Notes: generated by a model from the sequence alone, not told the origin. A stretch of 37,851 nt of DNA from Methanosarcinaceae archaeon (GCA_016932675.1 JAFGCK010000084.1:1-37851); one strand, 5' to 3'; shown: positions 1 through 7,910, counted from the stretch's first letter. A program made the numbers and translations.

Positions 1-36
1 ATACTTCTTTATCGAAGTCCTTATCAGGAGGTGTAA

Positions 37-63
37 ATGGTAGCATTGGTGATTACTAGGTAG
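37..63 (+). other. 8-codon mini-ORF with a perfect Shine-Dalgarno
   Basis: AGGAGGTG at 26-33 is an ideal archaeal ribosome binding site placed three bases before an ATG at 37. The frame reads MVALVITR and stops at TAG 61-63. It could be a leader peptide for the downstream transporter, the remnant of a truncated gene, or chance. The first bases may also be the tail of a gene cut by the window edge: frames 1 and 3 are open from base 1 to stops at 34-36 and 57-59. Confidence 0.25.
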
Positions 64-196
64 TATACGTTCGGAAATTTACAGTCATAGCAGTTGTCTT
101 GGCTTTGTTCTTTTGAAGGCCTGAAGTGTCAGTTATATTGACTAATAGAAGTAAATTAATAATTATCAGAAATATATGTTAGGGAAGTGATTAACT

Positions 197-769
197 ATGG
201 AAGGAGAAGTAACAATTAAAGATACGACCGCGGGAAGCCCGGCGGCAGTAGGTTTCTACGGTCTTGGTTTTGCAGCTTCATTTGCGGGACTGCTGAACAT
301 GGGAATGATCCCGGATGCGCTAATGGTAATTGCAATGGCAATTATGCTTGGTGGTATTGCTGAGGTGATAGCGGGTCTGCAGCTATGGAGAAAAGGTGAC
401 ACGTTTGGTGCAAGCGCATTCACGATCTTTGGTCTGTGGTGGCTAGGTTTCTCATACATAAACCTCGCCCCGGCCGGCCTGTTCGATGCAACAATGGCAG
501 CAGCAAGTAATGCATCAATGGGATATTTCACGCTCCTGTGGGGTATCATAGCGATCTTGCTCACAATTGCTACACTCAAGATCGGCGTAAAGATGATAAT
601 CGTGGTCTTTGTAGTGCTTGACCTTACATTCCTCAGCCTGGCACTTGTGTTCTTCGGACTGTTCCCACTTGCAATCTCAGGATTGATAACCCTGATCACC
701 GGCCTCTGTTCACTGTACCTTGCAAATGCACTGGTCATGGATGCAGTTGGAATTAAAGTACCATTCTAA
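197..769 (+). CDS. GPR1/FUN34/YaaH-family acetate transporter (AceP/SatP-like)
   Basis: A 190-residue, very hydrophobic protein with about six membrane-spanning helices, the usual size for the acetate uptake family GPR1/FUN34/YaaH. The family signature NPAPLG near the N-terminus appears here as SPAAVG at residues 14-19. Members move acetate or succinate with protons across the cytoplasmic membrane. In Methanosarcina related proteins are linked to acetate use; in an obligate methylotroph the role could be acetate assimilation or efflux. The start ATG at 197 follows a GGAAGTGATT ribosome binding site. The gene stands alone and ends at a hairpin terminator shared with convergent dacZ. Family assignment is firm; substrate is inferred. 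Confidence 0.85.
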   Translation: MEGEVTIKDTTAGSPAAVGFYGLGFAASFAGLLNMGMIPDALMVIAMAIMLGGIAEVIAGLQLWRKGDTFGASAFTIFGLWWLGFSYINLAPAGLFDATMAAASNASMGYFTLLWGIIAILLTIATLKIGVKMIIVVFVVLDLTFLSLALVFFGLFPLAISGLITLITGLCSLYLANALVMDAVGIKVPF

Positions 770-788
770 GTGGAATCGGTCTTCAGAC

Positions 789-834
789 AAAAAAAAAGTC
801 CGGCTTTATGCCGGCACCATTTTCTTTTTTTATT
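789..834. terminator. Bidirectional hairpin terminator
   Basis: A run of nine A (789-797) precedes a hairpin with stem CCGGC (800-804), loop TTTAT and stem GCCGG (810-814). T-rich sequence follows (820-832). It lies between the convergent transporter and dacZ genes and can terminate both: T-run on the plus strand, A-run read as T on the minus strand. Confidence 0.7.
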
Positions 835-845
835 GTCAGGACCTT

Positions 846-1724
846 TCAGAGTGGATTGAAGCGTCTTGCCCTTTCCGTGGACTCTATGGACATGAGCTCT
901 TTTCCGTCCATATATACATGGATCAGTCCGCCGGACTCTGAAACCGTTACGGCTATGGCCACCGTGTCCCTTGTGATGGCAGCAGCTGACACGTGCCGGC
1001 CGCCAAGCCCTTTGTCCAGCCGTATATCCCTTGCATCGATATCAAGGTATCTTCCGGCTGCTTCCATTCTTCCTTGTTCGGACACTACGAAGACACCGTC
1101 AAGCTGGGCAAATTCCTTCACTGATTCCCAGTTCTTCTTATTGAGCACATTCCTGTCCTCATCCATGTGACCGGAATATGGATTGAGGATTATCTGGTGC
1201 GAACGGTTCATAACCTCTTCAACATCCCCGATTATAAATGCGGTGCCTACGGGTTTACCTTCACGCCCGGTATTTGATATGTCAAAAGCGATTTTAAGCA
1301 CTGTCCTTATAACGTTCGGGCTGACCCTTTCCTCTAAGGTTTTTAATGTCTGCACAAGCTGGTTCTCTTCAAGATAATGTACGATTATGGCAATGGAATC
1401 TGCAGTTTCAACGATACCAACTACAATTCCTTCTTTCAGTTCTCCCAGCACATGCTCTGTAGCCGATATCTCAGCGATCTGGTCAACAATTCCGGTGCTT
1501 TGCTGTGTGATCCTTTCGGTAATTCCCTTGTTTTTCTCCTCCCTGGGTTTGCTGGTAGTTACCAGGTGGTCGATTATGCTTTTTGTTCTCCTTGAACTGA
1601 AAAGGATGGGGACATCTGTTTTGATACCTTCAAGACTTACATCTGCGGAAACTATTATGGCGCTTGATCCAAGATCTTCCGCAAGTTTTATCGCAGCATT
1701 CAGAATCGTCTTGATATCATCCAT
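846..1724 (-). CDS. dacZ: Diadenylate cyclase, archaeal DacZ type
   Basis: A 292-residue protein whose C-terminal half is a DisA_N domain, which condenses two ATP into cyclic di-AMP. Catalytic landmarks are LDGVFVV at residues 208-214 (the DGA motif, here DGV) and GGRHVSAAA at 241-249 (the RHR-type motif). The N-terminal half (about 1-150) matches the pyruvate-kinase-like extension typical of euryarchaeal DacZ and lacks the membrane helices of bacterial CdaA. REGKPVGTAFIIGD at 154-167 is the entry to the catalytic fold. The enzyme is cytosolic, and c-di-AMP in archaea is connected to osmotic and potassium homeostasis. It is monocistronic and convergent with the acetate transporter. Family assignment is strong. 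Confidence 0.9.
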   Translation of the reverse strand: MDDIKTILNAAIKLAEDLGSSAIIVSADVSLEGIKTDVPILFSSRRTKSIIDHLVTTSKPREEKNKGITERITQQSTGIVDQIAEISATEHVLGELKEGIVVGIVETADSIAIIVHYLEENQLVQTLKTLEERVSPNVIRTVLKIAFDISNTGREGKPVGTAFIIGDVEEVMNRSHQIILNPYSGHMDEDRNVLNKKNWESVKEFAQLDGVFVVSEQGRMEAAGRYLDIDARDIRLDKGLGGRHVSAAAITRDTVAIAVTVSESGGLIHVYMDGKELMSIESTERARRFNPL

Positions 1725-1849
1725 TAGGTCCCCTCTTGCATGCCATTATCCAAGGCCGTAATTATAATATCTTTCATTATAAATAAAAACTTGCTTGTAG
1801 CGTCAACAATATAAATTCTCAGATAGAATGATTAATTGGTGATCGTTTG

Positions 1850-2392
1850 GTGAGAGTTTTTGTAGCAGTGGATCTGCCGGAGGAGTTGCAACCTAAAATC
1901 ACTGATATCCAGTCAAAGTTCAGTGACTTCAAGTTCAAATTCGTCAAACCTGATATTATGCACATCACCATGAAATTCCTGGGCGAGGTTCCTGAAGAGA
2001 TGCTGGAAAAGATTTCAAAGGCCCTTGATTCTGTTTCCTCTGAAACTTTTGAAACAACTGTCAGGGGAGTGGGTGTTTTCCCAAAGCCCCGCTTTGCCAA
2101 GGTCATCTGGCTGGGTTGTGAGGGTGACTTTGAACAATTACACAGTTCGATCGAAGAATCGTTATCCTCCTTCGAGTTTGTTAAAGACCTTCATCCCTTC
2201 AGTGCGCATGCCACCCTTGCAAGGGTGAAGTATCTGCCCAAAAAGAAAAAAGAAGATTTCATGCAACTCCTTGATGAGCTTAAAGACATCGATGTAGGCA
2301 AAATGCAGGTACGTTCTATCAGGCTCAAGAAAAGTACTCTTACGCCGGAAGGGCCTGTTTACGAGACACTGCATGAAGTAATGCTAGGATGA
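1850..2392 (+). CDS. thpR: RNA 2',3'-cyclic phosphodiesterase (2'-5' RNA ligase family)
   Basis: A 180-residue 2H phosphoesterase of the LigT/ThpR family. The two catalytic HxT motifs are visible: HIT at residues 38-40 and HATLAR from residue 120. The N-terminus MRVFVAVDLPEEL is characteristic. The enzyme opens 2',3'-cyclic phosphate RNA ends; some members also join tRNA halves with a 2'-5' bond. I chose GTG at 1850 because GGTGATC (1838-1844) lies five bases upstream and the product then begins exactly where the family begins; TTG at 1847 would add one residue. Its 3' end is convergent with apbE, only 17 bases away. Confidence 0.88.
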   Translation: MRVFVAVDLPEELQPKITDIQSKFSDFKFKFVKPDIMHITMKFLGEVPEEMLEKISKALDSVSSETFETTVRGVGVFPKPRFAKVIWLGCEGDFEQLHSSIEESLSSFEFVKDLHPFSAHATLARVKYLPKKKKEDFMQLLDELKDIDVGKMQVRSIRLKKSTLTPEGPVYETLHEVMLG

Positions 2393-2409
2393 CCGGTCAG
2401 GTCACCCTT

Positions 2410-3453
2410 TCAGGAACTCTCCTGTGAATTGTCCTCTGAACTGCTTTCATATTCTGAAAATCCACTGGAGCGAACCAATCTCTTATCTGCTGTTATTATC
2501 AGACATTCGACCCCTTCCAGTCTCTCTGCCATCTCAAGTCCGTCCTCCTCACCCATAACAAAAATGGCTGTTGCAAAAGCATCTGCATCCATTGCACTTT
2601 CAGATATAACGGTAACACTGATAAGGCTCTGTGCAGGACATCCTGTGCGCGGGTCCGCAATATGAGATACTCTGGCAGCATCGTTGAAATAGCGCTCGTA
2701 ATTCCCGCTTGTGGCAACTGCCATGTCTTTTATGTCCATCACTGCCACCGCTTCACCGGTTTTATCCGGGTTCTGCAGACCTATTTTCCAGGGTGTAGCA
2801 TCCTGCTTGAGTCCAATATATCTGCCGTCACCGCCTGCATTGACAAATCCGGCCTCAACACCGTCCTCTATCAAAGACCCGATTGCAAGGTCAACGGCAT
2901 ATCCCTTAGCAACCCCTCCCAGTGTCAGCATCATGCCTTCGCCCAGGGTGATGTTGCCATCTTCTGTCCGGATAGCAGAATAGTCCACGAGTTCAAGCGT
3001 CTCGTTGATCTCTTCGGGAGTAGGGTCTCTGGGAATGTCGAGACTATACTTGCTCTTCCAGAGATCGAGTATCGGGAGTATCGATATATCGAATGCTCCC
3101 TGGCTGCTCTGGGAATAATACTTCGATCGGTTGATGACATATACGATATCAGCGTTCGCTTCATTGAGATGACCCTGTTCGTTCAGCATGCTAAGTTCAC
3201 TGCTGTTATCGTAGTTGTTCATCAGCCCGTCTATATACTCTATCCTTTCAAAGGCCTTTTCGATCGAATCCCCTGCCTTTGTCTCATTGGAGCTTATTAC
3301 GCTGACAGTCACTGTGGTATCCATAAGACTCCTGGTGGAGGAATAGACCTGTTCGGTTTCCGCTTTATCCTCTGCTATCCCGGGCAGGTAATCTGTCATT
3401 AATAATACTGTAAAAATCGCTATCAGTAAAATGGCAATAGTTTTATACACCAT
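2410..3453 (-). CDS. apbE: FAD:protein FMN transferase (ApbE)
   Basis: A 347-residue ApbE protein that transfers FMN from FAD to a threonine in target flavoproteins, working on the outer face of the membrane. An N-terminal hydrophobic segment (about 4-23) without a lipobox cysteine suggests a signal anchor. Family motifs are GGVAKGYAVD, GGDGRYIG (usually GGN/GGD), ATSGNYERYF and the Mg-site region AMDADAFATAIFVMG near the C-terminus. It is divergent from the Rnf operon, so its expected client is RnfG, which carries the acceptor DALTGAT. No ribosome binding site precedes ATG 3453. A TATA-like element at 3475-3483 is about 25 bases upstream, which suggests a leaderless mRNA. Confidence 0.93.
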   Translation of the reverse strand: MVYKTIAILLIAIFTVLLMTDYLPGIAEDKAETEQVYSSTRSLMDTTVTVSVISSNETKAGDSIEKAFERIEYIDGLMNNYDNSSELSMLNEQGHLNEANADIVYVINRSKYYSQSSQGAFDISILPILDLWKSKYSLDIPRDPTPEEINETLELVDYSAIRTEDGNITLGEGMMLTLGGVAKGYAVDLAIGSLIEDGVEAGFVNAGGDGRYIGLKQDATPWKIGLQNPDKTGEAVAVMDIKDMAVATSGNYERYFNDAARVSHIADPRTGCPAQSLISVTVISESAMDADAFATAIFVMGEEDGLEMAERLEGVECLIITADKRLVRSSGFSEYESSSEDNSQESS

Positions 3454-3481
3454 GCCGTATGAAAAGAAATAATTGATATTT

Positions 3482-3497
3482 ATGTACGGCGGTACAT
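3482..3497. promoter_or_regulatory. Perfect dyad in the apbE/rnf divergent promoter
   Basis: ATGTAC-GGCG-GTACAT is a perfect 6-bp inverted repeat with a 4-base spacer in the 101-base gap between apbE and the Rnf operon. It sits immediately upstream of the apbE TATA-like element (3475-3483) and about 30 bases upstream of the Rnf TATA box (3527-3535). A dimeric regulator could control both transcripts from here. This is a sequence observation; no regulator is known to me. Confidence 0.45.
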
Positions 3498-3526
3498 TAG
3501 AAGAAGGAAATTTTCGGTCTATTTGG

Positions 3527-3535
3527 TTATATAAT
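3527..3535 (+). promoter_or_regulatory. TATA box of the Rnf operon
   Basis: TTATATAAT lies 20 bases before ATG 3555. Archaeal transcription usually starts about 25 bases past the TATA centre, so the mRNA would begin at or next to the start codon. A GGAAG ribosome binding site is nevertheless present at 3543-3547, so a second, more upstream promoter may also be used. Confidence 0.5.
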
Positions 3536-3554
3536 CTATCAAGGAAGTAGTGTT

Positions 3555-3968
3555 ATGAGCAATCCCAGCATAAAAAAAGGCACAGGAGGTAGTTCAAGTA
3601 AGGACAAGTACCTGGTCGTGGCCCTTCATCAGTTAATGGAAGAGTATGGTTGGAGAGGTATTGAGAAACATTTCGGCTTTGTGAAACATCATATTATCTA
3701 TGTCAAGCCGGACTCACCTCTTGATAAGATCGAACTCAAGGCAAATGTTCTTGGAAATCACATGGATGTGGACTTTTTAGGCGTCACTCCGAAGAAAGGG
3801 CTTCTCGACAGGGTATTTGACTTTAACATAAGAGTGGTCCGAAAGTCGTTCGAGATAAGCAAATATGTCTCAGAAGACTTGAAAATCATGAACGAGCAGG
3901 GCCTTAGGAACAGTGTCGTTGTAGTTATCAAGCAACTCGAAGAAGCAGCAGTTAAGAAAGAACAGTGA
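3555..3968 (+). CDS. Unknown protein, first gene of the Rnf operon
   Basis: I do not recognise this 137-residue protein. It is soluble, with no signal peptide or membrane helix. A flexible Ser/Gly/Lys-rich start (1-17) is followed by a mixed alpha/beta region with a KHHIIYVKPDSP strand near residue 40, and the C-terminus is Lys/Glu-rich. No metal-binding or nucleotide-binding motif is visible. It has its own ribosome binding site (GGAAG, 3543-3547) and ends seven bases before mmcA, whose ribosome binding site overlaps its stop. The two are therefore very likely co-transcribed with the Rnf genes. A role in assembly, cytochrome maturation or regulation of Rnf is possible but is inference from position only. 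Confidence 0.85.
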   Translation: MSNPSIKKGTGGSSSKDKYLVVALHQLMEEYGWRGIEKHFGFVKHHIIYVKPDSPLDKIELKANVLGNHMDVDFLGVTPKKGLLDRVFDFNIRVVRKSFEISKYVSEDLKIMNEQGLRNSVVVVIKQLEEAAVKKEQ

Positions 3969-3975
3969 GGTAACC

Positions 3976-5535
3976 ATGGACAGATTGAATACAGTTCTGA
4001 TCATAATTCTTATTTTTATGTTCGCTGCGGCGGGTGTTTATGCTTTTGCAGGTTATAGTGGCAGCGGTGTTCTTGCGACACATTACATGACCGAACAGAA
4101 ATGGTCTGACAGTTCATGCGGGGGTTGTCATATTGGCATGCACGAAGAAGTTGCGGCATCATACCACGTGGAACAGGATCTGAAAAAATGGACTTCTCTT
4201 ATGGAATACGGTGTCGATGTCGACAGTATTGATGGGGAGGACCGGGCTCTTAGCTTAGGCCAGCTGCATCCGGGTGGCGGCTACATGGAAGAATATGGTG
4301 TTGAGCTCGACTGCATGGTGTGCCATGAGCAGAACGGCCTCTATGATTATGAGGCAAGGTCTGAGGTCATTGGATCCGGGGACTTTGAAATGGCCGATGA
4401 GGCAGCACTCGGGGAAGCAAGGTCTGAAATTCAGAAAGAATCCCTGTATATCATCAGTTACATGCTTGATGTGCTGGCACCTCTCCCGCTTGTGACCGAG
4501 ATACACGACGAGGTCAATGCAGGGCCAAGGGCCGACCAGTGTGCAAACACCTGTCATATCAGCGAAGTTGCAAAAACAGCTGTGACCTGGGCTGACGAGA
4601 ACCATGCCCTTTACGATGTGCATGCCGATCTGAATTGTGTGGATTGTCATGAAACAGAAGACCACCAGATCGGTGGTCCTGAACTACTGGATGCACCGGA
4701 ATCTGTTGCGCAAGCTTACGGAACTGAGGTGAAGAGCTGTGATTCAGAAGGCTGCCATGCCGGTATCTCACATGGTGCAATGGTAGACGGACACCTTGAA
4801 ACACTTGAGTGTGAGGCATGCCACATACCTGTTCTGCCCGGAGCTGGAATTGAAGGTGGGGCCGCGCTTGAGATGTTCAGCTGGGCCAGCGGTGAGAGAG
4901 AGGAAGTTACCCATGACTCAGAGTTCTCGCCTACCGTCTACTGGTATAGCGGAGTACCCTACGACAGCCTGCCTGTGAAGTCTGATATGACCGGGGATGC
5001 AATGCTGAAACCTTTCAATGTTATCACCGGAGTATGGTGGGATGAAGGAGTTGATCCGGAAGTCACTGCAGATCCGAACGGAAGCGCATCCATAGGTGAT
5101 CCGATAGCACCTGCAATAGTGCTCGGGGCGGATCTGGATGGCGACGGCGAGGTCATGGCTGAAGAGATACGGACCTACGACGGCAACTCCGACGGTGAGG
5201 CTGATTATCCGGACGCAGTCCTCAGGCATGTTGAGATGTATCTCCCCGTAAGCCATAATATCGCAGGTTCAGAGGTCGGACTTGCAGATCCTTTGGTTTG
5301 TGCAGATTGCCATGGTGCATCAGCTTCGGATACATTGCAGAATGTTCACTTCGGACCTAAGGTCCAGGATTGTTCGATCTGCCATGAAGTGGTTCCGGTT
5401 ATTGACTGGAAACTTCTGGGTTATGACAGAGACCCGGCAGCCACGGATCCACCAACAGATTTCACAACAATGACCATTGATGTGTCCATACCAGGTCAGA
5501 AACCCACTGAGGTGGAAAAGGAGCCGGCATTCTGA
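3976..5535 (+). CDS. mmcA: Multihaem cytochrome c MmcA, Rnf-associated
   Basis: A 519-residue exported cytochrome c. Residues 1-24 form a signal peptide or anchor (hydrophobic core, then VYAFAG). Six canonical CxxCH haem sites are visible at 48, 113, 221, 279, 442 and 466. Two looser motifs, CANTCH (CX3CH) at 189 and CDSEGCH (CX4CH) at 255, give up to eight haem attachments. The equivalent M. acetivorans protein is a multihaem cytochrome taking electrons from Rnf to methanophenazine and extracellular acceptors. Residues 386-397 form a textbook EF-hand calcium loop (DLDGDGEVMAEE) and 402-413 a second, weaker one. GAGGTAACC precedes ATG 3976. It lies directly upstream of rnfC with no gap. Confidence 0.93.
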   Translation: MDRLNTVLIIILIFMFAAAGVYAFAGYSGSGVLATHYMTEQKWSDSSCGGCHIGMHEEVAASYHVEQDLKKWTSLMEYGVDVDSIDGEDRALSLGQLHPGGGYMEEYGVELDCMVCHEQNGLYDYEARSEVIGSGDFEMADEAALGEARSEIQKESLYIISYMLDVLAPLPLVTEIHDEVNAGPRADQCANTCHISEVAKTAVTWADENHALYDVHADLNCVDCHETEDHQIGGPELLDAPESVAQAYGTEVKSCDSEGCHAGISHGAMVDGHLETLECEACHIPVLPGAGIEGGAALEMFSWASGEREEVTHDSEFSPTVYWYSGVPYDSLPVKSDMTGDAMLKPFNVITGVWWDEGVDPEVTADPNGSASIGDPIAPAIVLGADLDGDGEVMAEEIRTYDGNSDGEADYPDAVLRHVEMYLPVSHNIAGSEVGLADPLVCADCHGASASDTLQNVHFGPKVQDCSICHEVVPVIDWKLLGYDRDPAATDPPTDFTTMTIDVSIPGQKPTEVEKEPAF

Positions 5536-5545
5536 GGTGATCATT

Positions 5546-6892
5546 GTGGAAAGCAAAAGATTGAAGAAAATCCCGGAAAAAGTGACTATCCCTTTAAAAC
5601 AGCACGATGGCACGATCTGTGAAGCCATTGTAAAGAAAGGCGATCCAGTACTTATAGGCCAGAAGATAGGCAGATCAACATCCTATTATTCCTCGGATAT
5701 TCATTCCAGTGTATGCGGGGAGGTTCTGTCCGTAGAGGAAGCACCTCATCCCAACGGGAACAAGGTCATGAGTGTGATCATACAGCCTATGGATTCCATG
5801 GAGACCGTGGAGTTCGTTCCGAAAAAGGATGCTTCCAGCGAGGAACTGGTTACGCTGATGCAGGAAGCCGGTATTGTTGAGCATTATGGTGCACCCACAC
5901 ATACGGTTCTCAGGCCAGAGGGCAAGCAGATAGATCTTGTTCTTATCAATTCCACAGCATCCGAATGGATAGGTGGTAAATACAAGACTCCCAAAGAGTA
6001 TGCTTCCAAGATGATAGCCGCCCTCAAGCTTCTCATGAAGGTTGCAGGGGCATCAAAGGGCGCGATAATAGTCCGGAAGGACGATAAGGAGTCCATCGAG
6101 GCCTTTGAGGGCGTTGAGGTCAATGGAAAGGCCCTGGAAGTGGCACCCCTTGTGGGAAAGCGAAGGCTGGGACATTATTTTGCAGATCAGGGTTCCAACA
6201 TCATAGTAGCTTCCCAGGAGCGCATCTATGGTAAGAAGATCCTTAATTTCTTTACCTATAATGTGACAGGACGCAAGGTAAAGATAGGCTGTGACCCCAC
6301 CGATGTGGGTGTTGCAGTGTGTGGTGTCAAATCCGCGAAAGCGTTATACGATGCGGTGCACGAGGGAAGGCCATTCTATGAAACCGTTATTACCGTCCAT
6401 GGTACGAAGGGATGTCCGGAATATATGCTTGTCAGGATAGGCACCCCTTTCAAGGATATCATAGAGGCCTGCACTTTCGAAGAAGATGTCGGAAAGATCG
6501 TCGCTAACGGCGTGATCACAGGTGTTGCGCAGTATACTGATGAAGTGCCTGTGACCAAGAGCACCACAAGTATAATCCTTCTTTCAAAGGAAGAGGTTCT
6601 CCGGGACCAATCACTTGCATGTATCCACTGCGCACGCTGCGTGGATGTGTGTCCCGTATCCCTTGTACCCAGCAGACTCAGTGTTCTGGCGGATCAGGGC
6701 CGTTTTGATGAATGTCGTCAGATGAACATCCAGAACTGTATTGAGTGCGGGAGATGTGCTGTTGTGTGTCCCTCTAAGATACATATACTGCAGCTTATCC
6801 GGTATGCAAAGGATGCAATAGCAAAAGCTTATGCTGATGCTGCTCCCAAGGAGTCGTCAAATCTTAAACTTGGTTGCAGTGGAGGTGAGTGA
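5546..6892 (+). CDS. rnfC: Rnf complex subunit RnfC, without a recognisable NADH loop
   Basis: A 448-residue peripheral Rnf subunit. The C-terminal pair of 4Fe-4S motifs is intact: CIHCARCVDVCP at 359-370 and CIECGRCAVVCP at 398-409. The N-terminal barrel-sandwich and SLBB-like regions align along the length. In bacterial RnfC a glycine-rich loop (GLGGAGFPTH) and an ECEP segment bind FMN/NADH. Here the matching stretches read AGIVEHYGAPTHTVL (108-122) and INSTASEWIGGKY (134-146), so the site looks lost. This fits a complex that passes electrons to MmcA rather than NAD. I chose GTG 5546 because GAGGTGATC (5534-5542) overlaps the mmcA stop just upstream; earlier ATGs lie inside mmcA. Confidence 0.93.
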   Translation: MESKRLKKIPEKVTIPLKQHDGTICEAIVKKGDPVLIGQKIGRSTSYYSSDIHSSVCGEVLSVEEAPHPNGNKVMSVIIQPMDSMETVEFVPKKDASSEELVTLMQEAGIVEHYGAPTHTVLRPEGKQIDLVLINSTASEWIGGKYKTPKEYASKMIAALKLLMKVAGASKGAIIVRKDDKESIEAFEGVEVNGKALEVAPLVGKRRLGHYFADQGSNIIVASQERIYGKKILNFFTYNVTGRKVKIGCDPTDVGVAVCGVKSAKALYDAVHEGRPFYETVITVHGTKGCPEYMLVRIGTPFKDIIEACTFEEDVGKIVANGVITGVAQYTDEVPVTKSTTSIILLSKEEVLRDQSLACIHCARCVDVCPVSLVPSRLSVLADQGRFDECRQMNIQNCIECGRCAVVCPSKIHILQLIRYAKDAIAKAYADAAPKESSNLKLGCSGGE

Positions 6893-6893
6893 A

Positions 6894-7910
6894 ATGACGT
6901 ATACTATTTCAGCTCCACCACATAAAAAAGAAAAGATCACTTTTAGTTCGATAAACCGGAGTAAGTTGCTTGCTCTGTTGCCTGTTAGTATTATCTCAGT
7001 GTATTTCTTTGGAGTACCTGCTCTTGGGATCATACTGGCAGCAGTACTCACTGCAGTTGTAACTGAGTATGGGATACAGTTGATATTCAAACAGGAAGTT
7101 ACATTAAAGGACGGCCATGCTGCAATGATAGGGCTTATGCTCGCATTGCTGACACCACCCACTGCTCCCATGTGGTTGCCTGTGGTAGGTGCCTTCTTTG
7201 CCATAGCCATTGGCAAGCATGCTTTTGGGGGGATCGGCTCCTATATATTCAATCCCGTGCTGGTTGCCTGGGTGTTCATCAGGAGCGCATGGTCGGTCCA
7301 CATGACGCCTGCATCCATTCCGCACACAGGGCAGTTTTCGGACCTTCTGCTTGAGAACGGTGCCGGTCTGCTTGCAGGTGTGTCCCTGATCGCACTCCTT
7401 CCGGGAGTATATCTGATCTATAAGAGGTACATTGAATGGAGAGTACCAATCACCTTTTTCCTGACCGTGTTCTTCTTCAATCAGGTGATAGCCTTTGTAA
7501 CTGAGATCATACACCTTGTGCAGGAAGGTGTGCTGAACCCTCTCATATACCTGTCCACAATGTTCATTTTCCTGGAACTCAACGAAGAGCTATCATATGC
7601 GATGATCGGCGTGGTCCTCTTTGGTATCCTGTTCCTTGCAACTGATTCGCCCACATCCCCTGTAACTAAGAAAGGGCGCATGATCTATGGGGTTTCCTGT
7701 GGCCTGCTTGTCTCTGTCTATGGTTATTTTGGCAATTATGTGGATGGTACCCTGTACGGTATCTTCCTTGCAAATGGTATTACATCTTTCATCGAGGCAA
7801 GGACCATGCCTGCGACATTCGGTCAGGAGTCTATCCTTGAACGTACCTATGATCGTATGATGAAAAGGATCCCTTCTGCTTTGAAATTCGAGGTGATATC
7901 GGATGACTGA
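6894..7910 (+). CDS. rnfD: Rnf complex membrane subunit RnfD
   Basis: A 338-residue integral membrane protein with about nine to ten helices, of the RnfD/NqrB family. LATDSPTSPVTKKGRMIYG is the conserved cytoplasmic-loop signature. The covalent-flavin acceptor of bacterial RnfD, D-x-x-[ST]-G-A-T, is not present anywhere; the aligned position reads DLLLENGAGLL. The subunit may therefore hold less flavin than its bacterial counterparts. The start ATG 6894 follows GGAGGTGA (6881-6888) one base after the rnfC stop. It overlaps rnfG by eight bases. Confidence 0.93.
   Translation: MTYTISAPPHKKEKITFSSINRSKLLALLPVSIISVYFFGVPALGIILAAVLTAVVTEYGIQLIFKQEVTLKDGHAAMIGLMLALLTPPTAPMWLPVVGAFFAIAIGKHAFGGIGSYIFNPVLVAWVFIRSAWSVHMTPASIPHTGQFSDLLLENGAGLLAGVSLIALLPGVYLIYKRYIEWRVPITFFLTVFFFNQVIAFVTEIIHLVQEGVLNPLIYLSTMFIFLELNEELSYAMIGVVLFGILFLATDSPTSPVTKKGRMIYGVSCGLLVSVYGYFGNYVDGTLYGIFLANGITSFIEARTMPATFGQESILERTYDRMMKRIPSALKFEVISDD

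Noticed and set aside
2662-3402. 246-codon open frame on the plus strand
   Set aside because: It lies antisense to apbE, whose family motifs are clear; composition and absence of a ribosome binding site mark it as a shadow.
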